Assembly (NCBI GenBank): GCA_026119855.1
Contig: JAOWBW010000301.1
Coordinates: 496,001 to 560,000 of the forward strand
Source of the DNA: Campanula takesimana
Taxonomy: Eukaryota; Streptophyta; Magnoliopsida; Asterales; Campanulaceae
Direction: 5' to 3'
DNA: 64,000 bases
A program made the position numbers and the translations under genes. The notes beneath the pieces were generated by a model. That model saw only the letters and a program-made list of their open reading frames with translations. It was not told the origin of the DNA and did no database searches. Shown here in pieces: positions 58,890 to 64,000 of the stretch; the stretch's first letter is position 1; every line of letters begins with the position of its first letter.

Positions 58890-58901
58890 GCTCTGATACC
58901 A
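58890..58901 (-). other. Primer binding site of element I
   Basis: Minus-strand TGGTATCAGAGC, one base from the LTR end. Confidence 0.93.
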
Positions 58902-58902
58902 C

Positions 58903-60394
58903 TGTTGGGTTTCGATCAAACATGCGCAGCGGAATTTAGCATTTAAATTTTTGAAACCCAAAGCCATGGATCCGTTCATATGATTAAATCAAATACAACA
59001 TAAGAATAAAGGAATAAACTAACCCTTGATGGCTATCAAATTCTCTTGGTCTTTGGTGGAGGTTTGAAGACTTGATCACGATCACAAAGCTTGAACACGA
59101 ACTTTGAAGATGATGATTTTCACCCTCTAGCGGTATCCACACTTCGAACGAATATCAAAGGAGCTTCTTTGATCTTGGTTGCTAGACCAAATTGTGAAAC
59201 ACTTTTTCACAATCAAAAGAACTATATGGAATTTATTTTGTGTATTATTTTGTTCTTCAACCAAGAATGTCTTGGAACAAAATAAACCCTCTTTCAAACT
59301 CTTTGAGACTCACAAAATCATTCGCTTAGAGTGCTGGCCGAATTTGGTCTTTTATACACAAATATGACCTATTCCAAATAGGAAACTTGTGTCAAAATCC
59401 GTCCAAAATTCGTTTCCTAATCAAATTAGGAATCTGCCACCCGACAGTACTGTGCGGCCGCCCAGAATGCACTGTGCGGTCGCACAACTATCTGAAACAA
59501 ACTAGTACAAATCTGAGCTAAGTGTGCGGCCGCCCAGTCCATTATGTGCGGTCGCCCACTTCCCCAGAATGTCCAGAATTTCCAAAATTCCAATGTAGTC
59601 CTTTTAAAGATTCGTTCTATTGTGTGTGACCCTCTAGGATTATACTAAGTTGGCAATGGGTTCAAACATGAAACCATAAGATATGATTAGGTTCTAGCAA
59701 ACCGTCATACCTACCCAATTAGTATAACTAGATACAAGTTCGCATTCCTCTTAGAATATGTCATAATCCTTTTGTCCACGATATCATTGAACACAAGTCA
59801 TGGTCAAAGAGTCAACTTATTTTGTTCAATACTTTCTCGATTCCGAATATGTTGATAATCCAAATGACATTGATCCAATCAATTCATTTGAGTCCGGCCG
59901 AACATTTCATCAACATCATTCCTACGAGAGGCCCAAGCTTGACATCTCTTCGAGGAGGGACAAATCCATTTAGCTTATTATTCTTCCCTACGTGAATCCG
60001 ATCATGCCAATCATACCCTTTATAACTACCCGGTTAAAGGTAGCGTTTGAATATGTCAAACATAATCTTCATCAAGTGGAAGACTATAATAACTTCATGT
60101 CTAAGGATTCAAATGACATAACTAATATGAGATATATGTACGACATAGACCATGACATAAATCTCATACAGCGGGTCATGTCCAGTACCTTGTTCCAAAC
60201 AAGTACCCATAAATCTAACATGATCATCCCATGATCATTTAGCCTTTATACTAATGCTTAACAAGTACTAGGGACGGAGATTATTATAAGTAAACATGAA
60301 CAACAATAATAATCAAAACATCTCTTTATTGATATGAAATAAATGATAACAATTACAACGTTTATTAAACGTGCCTAGGGCACCACTACCAACA
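58903..60394 (-). repeat. 5' LTR of element I
   Basis: 1492 bp, about 99% identical to the 3' LTR. Minus-strand TATAAAAG at 59356-59349. Confidence 0.96.
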
Positions 60395-61733
60395 TGTGCA
60401 AGACAGGTGAGTATCCCTAAGTTTGTTTAAGATTGTGCATGTGTGTGTGTGTGTGTTTAGAAAACGGGAGAAATTGACTTTAACAGAAAACGGTTAGGAT
60501 TTTAACAGAAAGGGGGGCTCTTTTGTAAACATTCTGGATAAAAGGGGGACTGGACTGAAATATGCCCCTGGACAAAGTAGTCGTACGGCTAAAGGGGGTC
60601 TTCCTGGGAATTTTAACAGATTCCCAGGAATCAGTCCAGTTCCATACAGAAACAGAGCATTCTGTCTGAAACTGGACTATTTGATCATTTCCAGCCATTC
60701 TTTTGTAACAAAACACAAATTAAATCATCCCTATGTCATTAATCACTAGATTAGACACCAAAACAAGAGTTTTGGATGTGATTAAGACAATCATTGGGGA
60801 ATTATTGAGAAAAGTTGATGAAAGTGGCCTTTGAGCCAAGATGGCCATTTTGATGAGTAAAGATTCAAACTTTACCATCAAAATGGGATCTTTATACAAG
60901 ATTAAACCTTTAGGGACAACAAAATGATATAAAGATTGAATCTTTATGACCCAAATGTGGGATTTTAGGCTAAATCAAGGTTGGGATGATAAAGATTGGA
61001 ACTTTATCACCCAACATGATCATCATGGCCAAATACAACATAAAGATACATGCTTTCACCATGAAAATGGATCATCAAGCTATTTAAAGACAAGAAATTA
61101 ACAAATCATGATCTTCTTTAGGTTTTATCCCTTTTCACATACTTGGATGTGATGGCACCTTGAATCATTTCATGATTTGGTTCCAAGATACATAACAAGA
61201 ATATAAGGTGCTTGAAAGGACCAAACTTGCAATATAAAGATGCTTGACAAGGGCAAGACTTGCAATATAAAGGTGCTTGACAAGGGCAAGGCTTTAAATG
61301 CAAGTAAATAAACAACATAAACAAGAACAAAATAGTTTAAGATAGAGAGAAGATGGGGAGAAGGAGGCTTCACCTTTGGTGGTTATGGCCTATATTCCTC
61401 TCTTTTCACTCAAGTGTTTGGTGGTGTTTCACTCAGAATGGATTTCTGCAGAGTTTCACCTACAAAACTATATTCCCCCCCCCTAAAATGATCAGCAAGG
61501 GTCTTAATTTATAGAAACTGAAGGTGCCTAAACCAGCCGTACGGCTAGGCCCTTCCCGCGTCCAAACCATCCATATGGCTCAGCCTGGCGAGCTTCTGGA
61601 TTTTTCCAAGTTTAATCCTAGAGTAGTCCTGGAATTTTAGTTTTATCCTAGTGAGGTCCCAGCCTATCATTTTATCCCTGAATGGTGCTAAGAGTTCCTC
61701 TAAGTTGGTCAATTTCGGATAGGGGTACTTACA
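60395..61733 (-). repeat. 3' LTR of element H
   Basis: Minus start TGTAAGTACCCC is shared with G. Minus TATAAATT at 61513-61506. Motif pair AGCCGTACGGCT (61535) and ATCCATATGGCT (61569), 34 bp apart, plus one site at 60579. It has a GT microsatellite at 60438-60460. The inner part resembles G's LTR around 50255-50520. Only one copy is in the window, so the left end is uncertain. Confidence 0.68.
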
Positions 61734-61977
61734 GAGCCCCTCGGCAACGTCTCTTTGGAAAAGCGGGGTTGTCGATAAAAATAAGCATCACAATCTGATG
61801 GGAAGACGGCTTGACCGATTTGGTTGCATGGCTGGACCTAAAGGTATAGGATTTCTACGTATCCCATTTGCGGGGAATCAAGCCTAACGTAGTTCAGAAA
61901 ATGAGAGAAGTTTTGAGGCTATCCAAACCTATGGGCTAGGCGGATGTCAGTCATCATTTCCTAGGGGGACGAGCATG
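61734..61977 (-). other. Polypurine tract and ACTACG hairpin of element H
   Basis: Minus-strand CCGAGGGGCTC abuts the LTR. At 61851-61900 (minus) GAACTACGTTAGGCTTGATTC, ending in a CCCC-GCAAAT-GGG-like stem and ATACGTAG, matches the three hairpins of F. Confidence 0.75.
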
Positions 61978-62850
61978 ACTCTTGGCGTGTTTAGAGGCGA
62001 GACATAGTCAACTTGGATCTATGGAGAGGGTTGACTTACCGGGATAAGGAAGCGTGACTCTCAGGGTCAGAAGCGGGACATGGTCAACTTGGCTCTATAG
62101 AGAGGGTTGACTTACCGGAATAAGGAAGCGTGACTCTCGGGGTCAGAGGCGGGGCATGGTTAACTTGGCTTATGGAGAGGGTTGAATTACACAAGGAAGC
62201 GTGACTCTCGGGTTCAGAGGTGGTACATGGTCAACTTGGCTCTATGGAGAGGGTTGACTTACACAAGGAAGCGTGACTCTCGGGGTCAGAGGCGGGACAT
62301 GGTCAACTTGGCTCTATGGAGAGGGTTGACTTACACAAGGAAGCGTGACTCTCGGGTTCAGAGGCGGGACATGGTCAACTTGGCTCTATGGAGAGGGTTG
62401 ACTTACACAAGGAAGCGTGACTCTCGGGGTCAGAGGCGGGACATGGTCAACTTGGCTCTATGGAGAGGGTTGACTTACACAAGGAAGCGTGACTCTCGGG
62501 GTCAGAGGCGGGACATGGTCAACTTGGTTCTATGGAGAGGGTTGACTTACACAAGGAAGCATGAATATCGGGGTCAGAGGTGGTACATGGTCAACTTGGA
62601 TCTATGGAGATGGTTGACCTACACAAGGAAGCGTGACTCTCATGGTCAGAGGCGGGACATGGTCAACTTGGCTCTATGGAGAGGGTTGACTTACCGGGAC
62701 AATGAAGCGTGACTCTCGGGGTCAGAGGCGGGACAAGGTCAACTTGGCTCTATGGAGAGGGTTGACTTACCGGGATAAAGAAGCGTGACTCTCGGGGTTA
62801 GAGGCGGGACATGGTCAACTTAGCTCTATGGAGAGGGTTGACTTACAAGG
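61978..62850. repeat. 72-bp tandem array in H's 3' region (about 12 copies)
   Basis: GGTTGACTT recurs at 62252, 62324 and 62396 and onward, period 72 bp, with some units 73-79 bp. Each unit has GTCAAC...CTCT-ATGG-AGAG...GTTGAC, a hairpin. Because 72 is divisible by three, a 176-codon plus frame (62182-62712) of 24-residue repeats appears; it has no sign of being a gene. Confidence 0.9.
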
Positions 62851-62866
62851 ATGGTCTTATGTCATT

Positions 62867-63200
62867 TTGGACTGCCGGGGTAAAGGCTTCAACCTATAAT
62901 GACTATTCTGAGTCAAGGCTTGGTCAACTCCATCTTTGGGGAGTTTGACGGGAAAACTGGTCTTACGTCTGACTAAGGACTGCCGGGACAAGAGCTTCAA
63001 CCTATAATGACTATTCTGAGTCAAGGCTTGGTCAACTCCATCTTTGGGGAGTTTGACGGGAAAACTGGTCTTACGTCCGACTAAGGATTGCCGGGACAAG
63101 GGCTTCAACCTATAATGACTATTCTGAGTCAAGGCTTGGTCAACTCCATCTTTGGGGAGTTTGACGGGAAACTAGTCTTACGTCCGACTAAGGACTGCCG
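62867..63200. repeat. 108-bp tandem array in H's 3' region (three copies)
   Basis: AACCTATAAT recurs at 62891, 62999 and 63107. Each unit has GTCAACTCC...GGAGTTTGAC, the same kind of hairpin as the neighbouring 72-bp array. Confidence 0.9.
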
Positions 63201-63740
63201 GGACAAGGGCTTTCTAAACCTAAGAGTTCGCTGGGCTCAAGTCAAGGACGGCCTAAAACTCGCCAGGGGATGGGATCTTGCTCATACTAGGCAAAGACAG
63301 GCTTACAAACGGCCGAGTATCTTTAGGTAAAACGGGGTTACAAACTATCAAGAGAAGTGATTTTCTCACCGGGCTTAAGTGTATTTTCACACCAAGCAAT
63401 TCCACAAACTTCACTGGGCTTACGTCAAAGACTGCCTGGAAATAATCCTCATAAATTTTACTGGGCTTATATCAAGGACTGCCGTATATTCTTACAAGGG
63501 AACCTAATTATTTTCTAAGCCAAGAATCATGTTTGCATGAGCCAAAGGAGGGCAAATATCTAGGGTATTTATGATATGGTTGGGATGGGGCTTTGAATGA
63601 GGGGGTTATAAAGCCAATCTACCAACAAGAAATCATCAATTCTGTCAGGGCCAAAGTAGCCGTACGGCTAAGGAAGTGGGTGCCTTTTTTGCATCAAATT
63701 TTATTCTGGGTCTGATCATCTCCTTAAGTGCCTTAGCCTG
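63201..63740. other. Degenerate repeats and spacer upstream of the DUF7745-like gene in H
   Basis: Shorter degraded units with CTGGGCTTA-GTCAAGGACTGCC words at about 63229, 63414 and 63460. One AGCCGTACGGCT palindrome at 63658. The promoter of the plus-strand gene would lie here. Confidence 0.6.
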
Positions 63741-64000
63741 ATGTCCAGAAGCAATTCATCTCCTTCGTCCTTCGAGGTTTTTCTTTCCATGGAGTCTTTT
63801 CTTATGGAGAAACCACCAAAATTGTCCAAGGTTGATCAAGAATGCTTTGAAGGCAATCTTAGGCTTTGGATGAGGCATCATATAAGGGAGACCAAGGATA
63901 TTTTTCAAGCCAAGTTTGGGCTTAGATCCCTTTGGTCTCTCAAGGAATTTATCCCGGATTTTGAGCTTTTGAGGGCCGCTGCATCTTTCTGGGATATCAG
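63741..64000 (+). CDS. Antisense DUF7745-like gene in element H, 5' part
   Basis: Open from ATG 63741 to the window end: 86 codons, no stop. Starts MSRSNSSPSSFEVFL, continues WMRHHIRETKDIFQAKFGL and ends FELLRAAASFWDI. The last segment corresponds to DWDLLKGVARF-stop-DP in F, and here the Trp of F-W-D is intact. The gene is antisense to element H, at the same relative place as in F. It could be an active gene. Alternative starts at 63789 and 63804 are in frame. The family call rests on this N-terminal part only. Confidence 0.65.
   Translation, partial: MSRSNSSPSSFEVFLSMESFLMEKPPKLSKVDQECFEGNLRLWMRHHIRETKDIFQAKFGLRSLWSLKEFIPDFELLRAAASFWDI

Larger units (their letters stand above)
52169..60394 (-). 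mobile_element. Ty1/copia LTR retrotransposon I, young and nearly intact, minus strand
   Basis: Two 1492-bp LTRs differ at about ten positions. 5-bp duplication TGTGC (52164-52168 and 60395-60399). Initiator-Met-type primer site and purine tract are adjacent to the correct LTRs. One gag-pol is spread over three frames separated by two single-base deletions. All catalytic blocks of protease, integrase, RT and RNase H are readable. It is the youngest insertion visible here. Confidence 0.96.
60395..64000 (-). mobile_element. 3' end of Tat-type element H, minus strand
   Basis: Minus-strand order from the right edge: antisense DUF7745-like gene, degenerate repeats, two tandem arrays, an ACTACG hairpin, the purine tract GAGGGGCTC and an LTR starting TGTAAGTACCCC at 61733. 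The purine tract and hairpin match those of F. The left LTR limit (60395) is inferred from a TG at the flank of I. The body lies beyond the window. Confidence 0.75.

Noticed and set aside
60415..60430. CAG-GTGAGT-like splice donor at 60410 joining G's leader to H
   Set aside because: Perfect-looking donor but no acceptor or exon could be paired with it, and it falls at an uncertain element border.
62182..62712. 176-codon plus frame of 24-residue repeats
   Set aside because: Follows from a 72-bp tandem repeat whose length is divisible by three; varies with the repeats and has no start or context of a gene.

Overview
This is plant nuclear DNA, probably from a repeat-rich angiosperm. The evidence is Ty1/copia and Ty3/gypsy LTR retrotransposons of plant lineages, including Tat-lineage gypsy elements with a second RNase H, and plant-only domains (plant mobile domain, DUF7745-like). 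Premature stops, spliceable GT-AG introns and AT-rich intergenic sequence also fit. I found no host gene outside a transposon, no tRNA or rRNA gene and no CRISPR array. The whole 64 kb reads as retrotransposons inserted into retrotransposons.

Layout. (A) 1-14233, minus: Tekay-like gypsy element with a gag capsid deletion and decayed pol, split by (B) 2189-10236, minus: a copia element with about 97% identical LTRs but wrecked coding. A sits in the 3' LTR of (C) 14234-19522, minus: a degenerate copia element. C sits in (D) 19523-48680, plus: a tandem LTR-internal-LTR-internal array of a short copia derivative with at least five units. D is also broken by (E) 23976-31631, plus: a non-autonomous Tekay-like gypsy element with 2111-bp LTRs and TSD GTGAA; by (F) 31742-46407, plus: a Tat-lineage gypsy element with TSD CAAGG; and by (G) from 48681, plus: the 5' LTR, primer site and leader of a second Tat-type element. 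Next come (I) 52169-60394, minus: a young, almost intact copia element with TSD TGTGC, and (H) 60395-64000, minus: the 3' end of a third Tat-type element running off the window.

Most notable: (1) Unrelated elements A, B, E, F, G, H and I carry short CpG-rich, palindromic or near-palindromic motifs in non-coding parts (LTR, leader, 3' region). They come in pairs at a family-specific fixed spacing of 20, 22-23 or 33-34 bp. In A, E and I two such pairs lie 71-73 bp apart. Motif cores are shared between copia and gypsy elements. (2) F carries two antisense genes in its 3' region: a DUF7745-like gene with two W-to-stop changes, and a four-exon plant-mobile-domain gene with intact GT-AG introns and one frameshift. 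H carries an open antisense DUF7745-like gene at the same place. (3) Hairpin-forming tandem repeats and an ACTACG...CGTAG hairpin cassette recur in the Tat elements.

Coordinates of LTR ends rest on TG...CA termini, adjacent PBS/PPT and, where stated, target-site duplications. Identity figures are counts by eye. Domain names come from motif recognition without a database search.
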